Positions 9,022 to 16,201 of a DNA stretch of 48,938 bases are shown in pieces (within the stretch, counting starts at the first letter, position 1; each line of letters opens with the position of its first letter). This DNA is from Falsigemmobacter faecalis (GTDB taxonomy: Bacteria; Pseudomonadota; Alphaproteobacteria; Rhodobacterales; Rhodobacteraceae), in NCBI RefSeq assembly GCF_003863335.1, contig NZ_RRAZ01000027.1:1-48938 (forward strand), written 5' to 3'. Below the pieces are notes generated by a model that searched no databases, was not told where the DNA came from, and worked only from the letters and a program-made list of their open reading frames with translations. The position numbers and the translations under genes are program-made.

Positions 9022-9060
9022 GCAGAAAACGCCACGCCCTGCTGCCGCGGGCACGTGGCC
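9022..9060 (-). terminator. Candidate riboswitch expression-platform terminator
   Basis: On the minus strand GCCACG and CGTGGC form a stem around a GC-rich centre, immediately followed by GTTTTCTG. It lies between the aptamer and the binding-protein ATG at 8985, where a terminator that forms when ligand is bound would be expected. Pairing is imperfect (an internal mismatch) and the alternative anti-terminator was not worked out. Confidence 0.45.
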
Positions 9061-9094
9061 CTCGGATATAGGTCATGTTCTCTCCTCCCCGACA

Positions 9095-9300
9095 CCCCGT
9101 CAGCTCGTGGTTGCATTCAGCCGGTAGGTCTCCTGACTGACGGGTCATCGCCCTGCATCCCCCTTCCCAAGATCGCTCTCAGTGGTCATCGGATGCGGAG
9201 CTCACCGCCTACAGTTGCGGGGGCAGTTCCATTTTCAGCAGGCAGAGCCTGTGTTTTGGATTCCCTGTTATTTCCTCTCGGAAACCGGCACTTCTGGCTA
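9095..9300 (-). promoter_or_regulatory. Cobalamin riboswitch upstream of the importer-cupredoxin operon
   Basis: Read on the minus strand, the aptamer contains GTGCCGG and GGGAATCC (9259-9292), the conserved core GCCCCCGCAACTGTA (about 9210-9228), and a B12 box GTCAGGAGACCTACCGG (about 9121-9138). CCCGTCAG at 9096-9103 and CTGACGGG at 9137-9144 close a terminal stem. It precedes the binding-protein gene on the same strand and should switch the whole operon off when cobalamin is abundant. Confidence 0.9.
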
Positions 9301-9330
9301 ACTGAGGTCCGCAGCCCCGGCAAGAGGGTA

Positions 9331-9777
9331 TGAAGGTAATGCGCGGCCACCCACAGCCGGAGGCAGATCGCAGTCCCCTGCGCCCTGCCCCATCATCCTC
9401 TGCTAAAAGGCTGTTATCATCGTGTCCGAATCCCGATCCGGCCAGGCACGTCCAAACACGAATCGTAGCGCAATACCGTTACGAAACGGCATCACCCAAT
9501 CAGACGCTTTACCATCAGATCCAGTGCGCAGGCGTTCTGGCCTTCAGCCGATCTCTTGCGATAACTGCATTTATTACATATTTTTCAATATGTTATATTT
9601 TTGCCTGAATGCTCCCCTTCAATCAAGGAACGCTCAAGTCTAAAAAAATCCCTCAAACCGTTCCAATCGGCCTATGTTCAGCTTGCCAAGCGATGATCCG
9701 CTGTGCATAGACTGAACGCAATAAATTAATAAAGGGGCGGGATACCGTTCCGAGAGCGAGATGAGCAGAGTGAACGA
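9331..9777. other. Intergenic region between riboswitch and repA
   Basis: No gene is supported in these 447 bp. It is AT-rich near 9560-9605 and 9718-9735, the probable promoter area of both the leftward riboswitch transcript and the repABC operon. The octamer ACCGTTCC, or a close variant, occurs near 9474, 9655 and 9744, and CCGTT/AACGG forms a short palindrome at 9476-9489. These could be RepA/RepB autoregulation sites, but they are short and unproven. Confidence 0.35.
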
Positions 9778-10977
9778 ATGACGCAGGCGCTGCATGACCA
9801 CCTCATGTCCTTCGCAAGGGACCTGACGACCGCGCTGAAAGCGCTGTCTGAAAGCTCTTTTGCGCCCCATGATGTGAAGTCACTTCGCACATTCTCTGCC
9901 GGTGAAGCCAGTTACTATCTGGGCGTTGCCGATGGTTACCTGCGCAAAGCCCATCATGAGGGCCGCATTCCCGACGTGGAAACCAGCCCAGGCGGCCGAC
10001 GTCGCTATGCCGCATCTGAGCTGGCGGAGATCCGCAAACGCCTTGCCGAAACGGCGAAAAACCCGGATCAGTTCCGGCCCGGGCGGCGTGATCCGGCAGT
10101 CGACACCCTACAGGTGCTGGCCTTTGTTAACTTTAAGGGCGGCAGCGGGAAAACCTCAACCGCGATCCATACTGCGCAGGAGCTGAGCCTGCGCGGCTTG
10201 CGGGTGCTGGCAATCGACTGCGATCCGCAGGCCTCGCTGACCACCTTCTTTGGCTATCAGCCCGAGCTTGATTTTTTCACCGGCGGCTCGCTTTACGACG
10301 TGATCCGCTACCGCGACCGGGAAACCGGCGAGGGCCCGAAGCCGATCACCGAGATCATCCGCAAGACCTATTTCCCCAATCTGGACCTTGTGCCCGGGGG
10401 CATTCAGGTCGCGGAATTTGAACATGAGACCCCCGCAGCCCTGAGCCGGGGCGAGACACCGGTCTTCTTTGACCGGATCCGCTCCGCGCTGAAGATGGTC
10501 GAGGATGACTATGATGTGGTCGTGCTCGATTGCCCGCCGCAGCTGGGCTATGTAACGCTCTCGGCGATTTGTGCCGCGCGCAATATCATTATGACGCTGA
10601 TCCCCGAACGGGTCGATCTGGCCTCAGCGGCACAGTTTCTGAACATGGCGGCCTCATTGACCGAGGTTCTGAATGAAAGCGCGGGCGTGGGGCTCTTTGA
10701 CAACTTCCGCTTCCTGCTCAGCCGGTTCGACACCAATATTACCACGCAAGTGGAATTTGCCGGATTTATCCGCGACCTCTTTGGCGATGCCGTCATGAAA
10801 TCGGCCTTCCTGAAATCCTCGGCGATCAGTGAGGCCGGGGTCTCGCAGCAGACGGTGCTGGAAGTTGAACTGGCAGATATGCGCAACCGGAAAACTTATG
10901 AACGGGCAATCCAATCCGTTCATGAGGTCTCAGAAGAGATCTTCCAGATGCTGCAGTCAAATTGGGGGCGTAACTGA
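9778..10977 (+). CDS. repA: Plasmid partitioning ATPase RepA (ParA type)
   Basis: A 399-residue ParA of the repABC class. An N-terminal HTH region (about residues 38-95, SAGEASYYLGVADGYLRKAHH) is of the kind used for autorepression. The deviant Walker A KGGSGKT is at residues 120-126, with Walker A' around IDCDPQASLT and Walker B around VVLDCPPQLG. It drives plasmid segregation with RepB bound to parS and represses its own operon. The ATG at 9778 follows a GAG-rich leader. The stop overlaps the repB ATG by 1 base, so the two are coupled. Confidence 0.95.
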   Translation: MTQALHDHLMSFARDLTTALKALSESSFAPHDVKSLRTFSAGEASYYLGVADGYLRKAHHEGRIPDVETSPGGRRRYAASELAEIRKRLAETAKNPDQFRPGRRDPAVDTLQVLAFVNFKGGSGKTSTAIHTAQELSLRGLRVLAIDCDPQASLTTFFGYQPELDFFTGGSLYDVIRYRDRETGEGPKPITEIIRKTYFPNLDLVPGGIQVAEFEHETPAALSRGETPVFFDRIRSALKMVEDDYDVVVLDCPPQLGYVTLSAICAARNIIMTLIPERVDLASAAQFLNMAASLTEVLNESAGVGLFDNFRFLLSRFDTNITTQVEFAGFIRDLFGDAVMKSAFLKSSAISEAGVSQQTVLEVELADMRNRKTYERAIQSVHEVSEEIFQMLQSNWGRN

Positions 10978-11927
10978 TGCGTAAAGATTTGCTGGCATCG
11001 AGCCTGAAAGCCGTTCGTGAGGGCCGCGAAGCCGCGAAAGCCGAGGCCGATCTGAAGCCGCGTCGCCTGTCAGGTGTGCTGGATGTACAGCGCGGGCTTG
11101 ACCAGCTGGCGGCCGGCGCTGCCCGGGCGATCAGCCCGTCAGAGATTGCAGGCAGCGCCATCCGGGACCGTTTTGACATCCAGGACGAGCTGGAGGATCT
11201 GGTCGCCTCGATCAAAGCATCGGGACAGCGGCTGCCGGTGCTTTTGCGCCGGGTGCGCGGCGGCCCCCTGCCCTATGAGGTTGTCTACGGGCGTCGCCGG
11301 ATTGAAGCCTGCCGCCAGCTCGGCATCGACGTTCAGGCCTATATCAGCGAGATGGATGACCGCGAGGCGCTGATCTCGCAGGGCCTTGAAAACGCAGCCC
11401 GTCTGCAGCGCAGCTTCATTGAACAGGCCGTCTATGCCGAGCAATTGCTAAACCACAGCTTTTCGCGGGATGAAGTCTGCGACGTGCTGGCCATCGACAA
11501 GACAACCCTCAGCCGGATGCTTGGTATTGCCGAGGCGGTGCCCGCCACTCTGATCGCGGCCATTGGTCCGGCCCATGATTCCGGCCGTCGCCCCTGGATG
11601 CAGTTGCGCGAGGTGCTGTCTGCACAGCCCGACCTGACTGAGGCAGCCCTGCTTGCCATGGTCCCGGCTGATCGCGCAAGCAACGAGCGGCTGCAGGCTG
11701 TGCTGACTGCGTTGACCAAACGCCCCGCGGGTGCTCAGACGGCGAGCGCCAAACGGGTGTTGCGCGAAAAGCTGACCATCGAACGCAGCCCTAAGAAACT
11801 GGCAATTCGCTGCGCGGATAAATCACTGACGGGGTTTACGGCCTATCTTGATGATCGGCTTGACCAGATCCTGGAAGACTATCTGCGTGATCAAGGGAAA
11901 GCCAAAGCGACAAGCCGCGTCAAATAA
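10977..11927 (+). CDS. repB: Plasmid partitioning protein RepB (ParB type)
   Basis: A 316-residue ParB/RepB. The ParB nuclease-like domain includes LPVLLRRV and YEVVYGRRRIEACRQLG (about residues 83-118), followed by an HTH around DVLAIDKTTLSRMLGIAEAVP (about 162-186) that should recognise the centromere, and a basic C-terminal dimerisation part. It is co-translated with RepA. Its binding sites are probably the TTGACCGCGGTCAA palindromes at 13794, 15233 and 16142, which is inference from their number and position. A terminator begins at the stop codon. Confidence 0.93.
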   Translation: MRKDLLASSLKAVREGREAAKAEADLKPRRLSGVLDVQRGLDQLAAGAARAISPSEIAGSAIRDRFDIQDELEDLVASIKASGQRLPVLLRRVRGGPLPYEVVYGRRRIEACRQLGIDVQAYISEMDDREALISQGLENAARLQRSFIEQAVYAEQLLNHSFSRDEVCDVLAIDKTTLSRMLGIAEAVPATLIAAIGPAHDSGRRPWMQLREVLSAQPDLTEAALLAMVPADRASNERLQAVLTALTKRPAGAQTASAKRVLREKLTIERSPKKLAIRCADKSLTGFTAYLDDRLDQILEDYLRDQGKAKATSRVK

Positions 11928-11949
11928 GGTCCGAAATGCGACCTTTTTT
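11926..11949 (+). terminator. Rho-independent terminator at the repB stop codon
   Basis: AAGGTC (11926-11931) and GACCTT (11940-11945) form a stem with an 8-base loop, followed by TTTT. The stem starts inside the repB TAA. It would limit readthrough into repC and so contribute to copy control. Confidence 0.65.
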
Positions 11950-11962
11950 GACCGCTGGTCAA
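11948..11962. promoter_or_regulatory. parS-like palindrome variant in the repB-repC spacer
   Basis: TTGACC-GCT-GGTCAA has the same arms as the TTGACCGCGGTCAA sites downstream of repC, but a 3-base instead of a 2-base centre. It may be a relaxed RepB site, an operator, or part of the antisense-RNA region. Confidence 0.4.
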
Positions 11963-11984
11963 TTTTGAATTAATTTCGCAACCA

Positions 11985-12110
11985 GTCAAAAGGAGCGGAC
12001 ACGGCAAAAAGAAACCCCCCGAAAGCGATGTGCTCCCGAAGGGTCCCCTGTAACTTATGCACTTACTCGGTACCCCGAAAATTTAGCTCATGCAACATCG
12101 ATTTCGGTGA
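11985..12110 (-). ncRNA. Candidate counter-transcribed (antisense) RNA of the repABC copy-control region
   Basis: The 211-bp spacer between repB and repC is where repABC plasmids encode a small antisense RNA that represses repC. On the minus strand here a GC-rich hairpin region (ACCCTTCGGG through to CTTTCGGGGGG, about 12010-12045) is followed by GTTTCTTTTT (about 12004-12014), which looks like the 3' terminator of such an RNA. Exact ends and promoter were not determined. Confidence 0.45.
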
Positions 12111-12138
12111 TCGGTCGCTCTTTGCGGTCTGAACAGTC

Positions 12139-13254
12139 ATGAACAAGATCACAAAACCGGCAGATTTTGCCGGGCTGGTGCAGCATGCTGTGCCCTTAGC
12201 TGCCACGGCCTACGTCGGCTGCGGAGAAATTATTGCCCAGCCGATATTTGAACCGGTTGCGCGACGGGACATCATGGCCGCGGTCAATACCTGTCGGCGT
12301 GAGTTGGGGCTATCACCGGGCGTACTGGTAACGCTTGACGCATTGCTCAGCTGCCTCCCCTGCCCTGCCGGTCAAAACGGACTTGTAACGCATAAAATGC
12401 TGCTGACGGTCTATGCCAGCAATGAAACCCTGTGCTTCCGTGCGAAAGGCATCACAGATCGCCAGCTGCGCCGCCACATCGACACGCTGGAAAAGCAAGG
12501 CCTGCTGCTACGCCGTGACAGCGCAAATGGTAAACGTTTTCCACTGATGCGTGGCGGTCAGGTGATCGGAGCTTTCGGGCTGGACCTGACACCGCTTTTT
12601 CTGCGCGCGACTGATATCATCGGATCCGCCCAGTTGCGGCGGGAGCAGGACCAGGAATTACGCGGACTTCGCGCCAAGCTGCGACACCTCTGTGCCCGGA
12701 TTCTGGATCTGGATATCTGCAATGATATAGCTGAACTTCTGTGTCACTTCACACGGCTGGCCCGTCGCGCATCACTTACGCTGACGGAAGTCACAGTGGC
12801 GATCCACAAAGCGACAGAAATGATTGAAGCATCAGCACAGAAAATCGCTGAAGAGCCCCTGGAAGTGTCCGTCTCTGCCGGACATTCTGACCGTCTCATT
12901 AATCCAGAATCTAATACAATAAAAACTAAACAGGCTGCTGTTAGAACACAGATGGAAAATTGGGAGCAGTTTACAGAGCTCAGTACCTTTTTCCCGCCTC
13001 CATCTTCAAAGACAGAAGCACAGAAAACAGCCTGTCTTTTTGGGCAAATGCTCGGCCTGCAACATTCAACGCTGGCAAAGGCCCTATACGAAATTCCGGT
13101 GCTTACACTTTTGGAAATTCTTAACCGTATGGCATTGAAGATCAATGAAATCCCCTCACCGACTGGCTATCTGCGGAGTGCTATAAAATCTGCACAACAA
13201 ACAAGCCCCGGTCATTTGACTTCCTTGACAAGTTTCCACCGACAAGTGCAGTAA
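12139..13254 (+). CDS. repC: Replication initiator RepC
   Basis: A 371-residue RepC, the initiator of repABC plasmids. The N-terminal winged-helix DNA-binding half includes LSPGVLVTLDALLSCLP and the region GITDRQLRRHIDTLEKQGLL (about residues 112-131), followed by a less conserved linker and a C-terminal domain ending near residue 371. In this plasmid class the origin usually lies inside repC. The middle of the gene (about 12880-13040) is more AT-rich than its surroundings, as expected for such an origin. The start ATG at 12139 lies 211 bp after repB behind the probable antisense RNA. Confidence 0.93.
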   Translation: MNKITKPADFAGLVQHAVPLAATAYVGCGEIIAQPIFEPVARRDIMAAVNTCRRELGLSPGVLVTLDALLSCLPCPAGQNGLVTHKMLLTVYASNETLCFRAKGITDRQLRRHIDTLEKQGLLLRRDSANGKRFPLMRGGQVIGAFGLDLTPLFLRATDIIGSAQLRREQDQELRGLRAKLRHLCARILDLDICNDIAELLCHFTRLARRASLTLTEVTVAIHKATEMIEASAQKIAEEPLEVSVSAGHSDRLINPESNTIKTKQAAVRTQMENWEQFTELSTFFPPPSSKTEAQKTACLFGQMLGLQHSTLAKALYEIPVLTLLEILNRMALKINEIPSPTGYLRSAIKSAQQTSPGHLTSLTSFHRQVQ

Positions 13255-13264
13255 ATTTATGACG

Positions 13265-13445
13265 TGATGCCGTGAGAGCGGCTTTAAAGGGAACTCAGGT
13301 GCGTCCCCGGACAAATCCTGGACTGCCCCCGCAACTGTAAGCGGAGAGCGCCTGCCAATATGCCACTGTGTCATCCGGACATGGGAAGGCTGGCCCGGTG
13401 CTGTGACCCGCAAGTCAGGAGACCTGTTACGTCGATCACCCATCC
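13265..13445 (+). promoter_or_regulatory. Cobalamin riboswitch on the plus strand behind repC
   Basis: The aptamer shows GGTGCG...AAATCCTGG, the core GCCCCCGCAACTGTAAGCGGAGAGC (13325-13350), CCACTG, GGGAAGGCTGGCCC, and the B12 box AAGTCAGGAGACCTG (about 13411-13426). No known B12 gene follows on the same strand until bluE at 15407, because cobD points the other way. A small CCTACA/TGTAGG hairpin lies at 13500-13519. The only candidate target is the uncharacterised frame at 13604. Confidence 0.9.
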
Positions 13446-13603
13446 GTGGCGCGGGGCGTGCCAAAGGAGCGGACGTTCCGCAGAGGTGGCAATCGCGATC
13501 CTACAGCGCTGCTTGTAGGGTTAAATTGTCATGGCCCTGGTTGGCCGAAGAGAGAAGGCGTGACCCGTCAGATGGTAAACATGACCATTGAAAGGGCCGA
13601 TCG

Positions 13604-14167
13604 ATGCCGCAAATGCTCCGCAATAACGTACATCAGCTTCCGAAACTAATCAGTGAAGGCGCCTGTTCTATGCTGCTGACACTATCAGACAATGGGCTCA
13701 TACTACGGGTAAAGTTACCGGTAATCTTTTCCGTAGTCCTGCCTCGCAGGTTCGCCCATGTGAAACGACGTCTCAACCGTATCAAGAATCTGGAATTGAC
13801 CGCGGTCAATTTCTACGAAAGCGGGCAACAATTCGGGCTGGCCTGGGAACATTTGTCTGAGGAAACTCAGGCTGCAGGCAGAGCCGCATTCAAGCAGCTG
13901 CAAGCTTCTATCTTCAAACCCATTGCCGTGAGTGAGGCGCCGAAACTCTTGAAGCTTCCGGCTGTTTCTATTGCAGAGCTAAAGCCACTGCCCACATTGC
14001 GCATAGCCTGCGAACAACACGGGAAACGTTACTCGATCCTGGGGTGGAGGCTCTCTGAGTTCCTTGAGCTTGCCGAAGCTGCCAGCGAGATCAAAGCATA
14101 TGGGCAAGCGCAGTCAGACCGAGAAGGCATCCCGCCGTCAGGGCGAGAAGTCGCCGATAATGCATAA
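13604..14167 (+). CDS. Uncharacterised 187-residue protein behind a riboswitch
   Basis: Not a family I recognise. The frame begins at an ATG preceded by GAAAGGG with good spacing and lies 160 bp after the B12 riboswitch on the same strand, so it is the natural candidate for control. The protein is rich in Leu, Ala and Glu, with a basic stretch (HVKRRLNRIKN, about residues 52-62) and a predicted mostly helical second half. No signal peptide or clear membrane segment is seen. Its last 77 bp overlap the 3' end of the convergent cobD. A parS-like palindrome lies inside it. It may be a real small gene or the remnant of a lost riboswitch-controlled gene. Confidence 0.4.
   Translation: MPQMLRNNVHQLPKLISEGACSMLLTLSDNGLILRVKLPVIFSVVLPRRFAHVKRRLNRIKNLELTAVNFYESGQQFGLAWEHLSEETQAAGRAAFKQLQASIFKPIAVSEAPKLLKLPAVSIAELKPLPTLRIACEQHGKRYSILGWRLSEFLELAEAASEIKAYGQAQSDREGIPPSGREVADNA
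13794..13811. promoter_or_regulatory. Probable parS site 1
   Basis: A perfect 18-bp palindrome, AATTGACCGCGGTCAATT, 540 bp downstream of repC. The 14-bp core recurs twice more within 2.4 kb and nowhere else that I could see in the window. That pattern is expected of the centromere bound by RepB in Rhodobacterales repABC plasmids. Confidence 0.7.
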
Positions 14168-15059
14168 GACCCCTGCGCAGGCTGGTTCCGTCAGGGTCAG
14201 GACCCTCCCCGTTCAGCCAGGGTTCCGGAGAGACCACACCGTCATAGACCCGCGGTCCGGACAGCCTGACATTCAGTGCGGCAGCCAGGGCACTCTCGGG
14301 CCATCCTGCGTTGGGAGACCGGTGGGATCCCGCGTCACGCCACATGACGTTCAATATGGATTTTACGCGGCGGCCTGCCGTAAGCGCGTAGAGCAGTCCC
14401 GTAAGGCGTGCAGGAAGCAGATTTGCAACATCATCGATGCGTGCGGCAGACTTCCCAAACCATTCAAACCGGCTATTGCGATGAGCGATCATGCTGTCAA
14501 ATGTGTTGATGGCCTTGTAGGCGGCCATACCCGCAGGCCCAAAGAGAACTCCCCAGAAGATGGGCGCGATGATTCCATCAGAAGTATTCTCACCAAGGCT
14601 TTCAAGCGCAGCACGGCTGACACCAGCCTGATCCAGCTGGCTTGGATCCCGCCCGACGATCATCGAGACAGCGTTGCGGGCCCTCGACAGATCGCGTTTT
14701 TCCAGCGGAATGGCCACAGCCTCGATGTGATCATACATCGAGCGGGCCGCAATGAATGGCCAAAACAGGATGGCCAGCCAGACCGGAGTCAGGGGAAGGT
14801 AACCTGTAAGGCCGGTCAGACCGGCCCAGATCAGGCCTGCCGATGCAATACCAGCCAGGGTCAAAGCTGTTCCCGATACGAAGCGTCTCGCATCGCTGAA
14901 ACAAGGTTTGTTGAGCAGGGTCTCCAGCATTGTCACCGGCGCAGCCAGCCATCCCACCGGGTGGCCGATCCGCCGATAGAGCCATGCCGGCCAGCCCAGC
15001 AGAAGGTCCAGGCTAAGGGCAAGAATAAGTCCCAAAAGATTCTCAGAGATCGCGCTCAT
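14091..15059 (-). CDS. cobD: Adenosylcobinamide-phosphate synthase (CbiB/CobD)
   Basis: A 322-residue inner-membrane protein that joins aminopropanol phosphate (or aminopropanol) to adenosylcobyric acid. The CbiB hallmarks are visible: DLLLGWPAWLYRRIGHPVGW near the start, SMIVGRDPSQLDQ, ESLGENTSDGIIAPIFW and KAINTFDSMIAHR, with several hydrophobic segments between. The ATG at 15059 has GGAG about 9 bases upstream. It stands alone on its strand, convergent to the uncharacterised frame at 13604 and divergent from bluE, with a parS site in the intergenic region. It receives its amine arm from BluE and CobC encoded next door. Confidence 0.95.
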   Translation of the reverse strand: MSAISENLLGLILALSLDLLLGWPAWLYRRIGHPVGWLAAPVTMLETLLNKPCFSDARRFVSGTALTLAGIASAGLIWAGLTGLTGYLPLTPVWLAILFWPFIAARSMYDHIEAVAIPLEKRDLSRARNAVSMIVGRDPSQLDQAGVSRAALESLGENTSDGIIAPIFWGVLFGPAGMAAYKAINTFDSMIAHRNSRFEWFGKSAARIDDVANLLPARLTGLLYALTAGRRVKSILNVMWRDAGSHRSPNAGWPESALAAALNVRLSGPRVYDGVVSPEPWLNGEGPDPDGTSLRRGLMHYRRLLALTAGCLLGLTALAHML

Positions 15060-15232
15060 ACGGTGGACTCCAGGAGGTGGGTTTTGCTGCAGGGTGCAAA
15101 TAATGAGCGGGTTTCAGGGCTTGCAGCTCATCCTGCCCATACCGACCTTTTTAATGACGAAGGCATTGTAATGCCAATAGGATTTCATTTCTATGAGGCG
15201 CTGCAACGGGCACCGTTTGGCAGTAATTTGAG

Positions 15233-15250
15233 AATTGACCGCGGTCAATT
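15233..15250. promoter_or_regulatory. Probable parS site 2
   Basis: The same 18-bp palindrome as at 13794, extended here to 20 bp (15232-15251). It lies in the 347-bp spacer between divergent cobD and bluE, about 160 bp before the bluE ATG. No gene or riboswitch is supported in the rest of this spacer. Confidence 0.7.
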
Positions 15251-15406
15251 CGCTACTGTGAATGGCGTAAGAGCAGAGCATTTTCCGGAATATACCGTGC
15301 GTTGCAGAAGGCGCGTTTACCAGCACTGGGAATGCTTCCAAACCAGTCTCCGTCCTGTTTTTCGGTCGCCATCGGATATCTCTATGCCAGGCGAGGACTG
15401 TTTAGC

Positions 15407-16201
15407 ATGAATGCAACTGTCAGAGTTTATGGACATCTGGGCGAGTTGTTGCAGGGGCGGGTCGGATCGGATGGTTCGCTTGCATTGATTACACTGCCCA
15501 GCCCGGATTTGTACCTGGAGTTGCAGCCGGCGCCGGCTCCCGAGCACTTCCTGCCGACAGAGTTTATCACTGCAGCTTTGCAGCATTGCGGGCGAACCGA
15601 AGCTGAACCATTTCGCCTGCGCACGGCCATGCCGATCGGGGCAGGGGCTGGCGCATCAACTGCGGCGCTTCTGGCCATATACCGGGCCTTCAGTCCGAAG
15701 CAGACTTTCGAAGACTTTAGCGCGCTTGCTCTGGCGCTGGAGGGAGCCAGCGACCCGTTGCACCTGCCTGCGCCGGAGAGGGTGCTCTGGGCATCGCGGG
15801 AAGGGCGTGTTCTGGCACATCTGCCTCCACTCCCTGGGCTGCGCATTGTTGGCGGTTTCGAGGGGCCCGGAGAACGCACCGATCCCCTTGACCTGAATTT
15901 TCCGGATATCGCGGATCTGATCGCTGCATGGCCCGCTGCCTGCCAAAGTGCTGCACAGATCGGCGCATTGGTGACCCGTTGCAGCCAGCGCAGTATGGCA
16001 CTGCGGGGAAAGTACGGGTTTGAACGCCTTTATGCCATTGCAGAGCGCCATGGCGCATTGGGCGTTTCCATCGCTCATACAGGCTCGGCTCGTGGCTTCC
16101 TGATGCTGCCCGAAGTCGACCCCACACCGCTTTTGCAGGAGTTGACCGCGGTCAATTTCACATATGTCCATAGTTTTCTCATCGGAGAGCATCATGCGTG
16201 A
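15407..16201 (+). CDS. bluE: L-threonine kinase (PduX/BluE, GHMP family)
   Basis: A 264-residue GHMP-type kinase that makes L-threonine O-3-phosphate, the precursor of the aminopropanol-phosphate linker of cobalamin. The ATP-binding motif PIGAGAGASTAALLAIYRA (about residues 75-93) and the N-terminal GHLGELLQG match PduX and the Rhodobacter BluE protein. The ATG at 15407 is preferred because the conserved start (ATVRVYGHLGE) begins there; the frame is open further upstream. It overlaps cobC by 8 bases. A parS-like palindrome lies in its 3' end and encodes LTAVN, which may be a compromise between protein and centromere. Confidence 0.9.
   Translation: MNATVRVYGHLGELLQGRVGSDGSLALITLPSPDLYLELQPAPAPEHFLPTEFITAALQHCGRTEAEPFRLRTAMPIGAGAGASTAALLAIYRAFSPKQTFEDFSALALALEGASDPLHLPAPERVLWASREGRVLAHLPPLPGLRIVGGFEGPGERTDPLDLNFPDIADLIAAWPAACQSAAQIGALVTRCSQRSMALRGKYGFERLYAIAERHGALGVSIAHTGSARGFLMLPEVDPTPLLQELTAVNFTYVHSFLIGEHHA
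16142..16155. promoter_or_regulatory. Probable parS site 3
   Basis: The 14-bp core TTGACCGCGGTCAA without the flanking AA/TT symmetry, inside the last codons of bluE. It is the third copy in 2.4 kb downstream of repC. Confidence 0.65.

Noticed and set aside
14064-15410. A 448-codon open frame on the plus strand.
   Set aside because: It is antisense to cobD, has no family motifs and an Arg/Gln/Pro-rich composition typical of shadow frames in GC-rich DNA.
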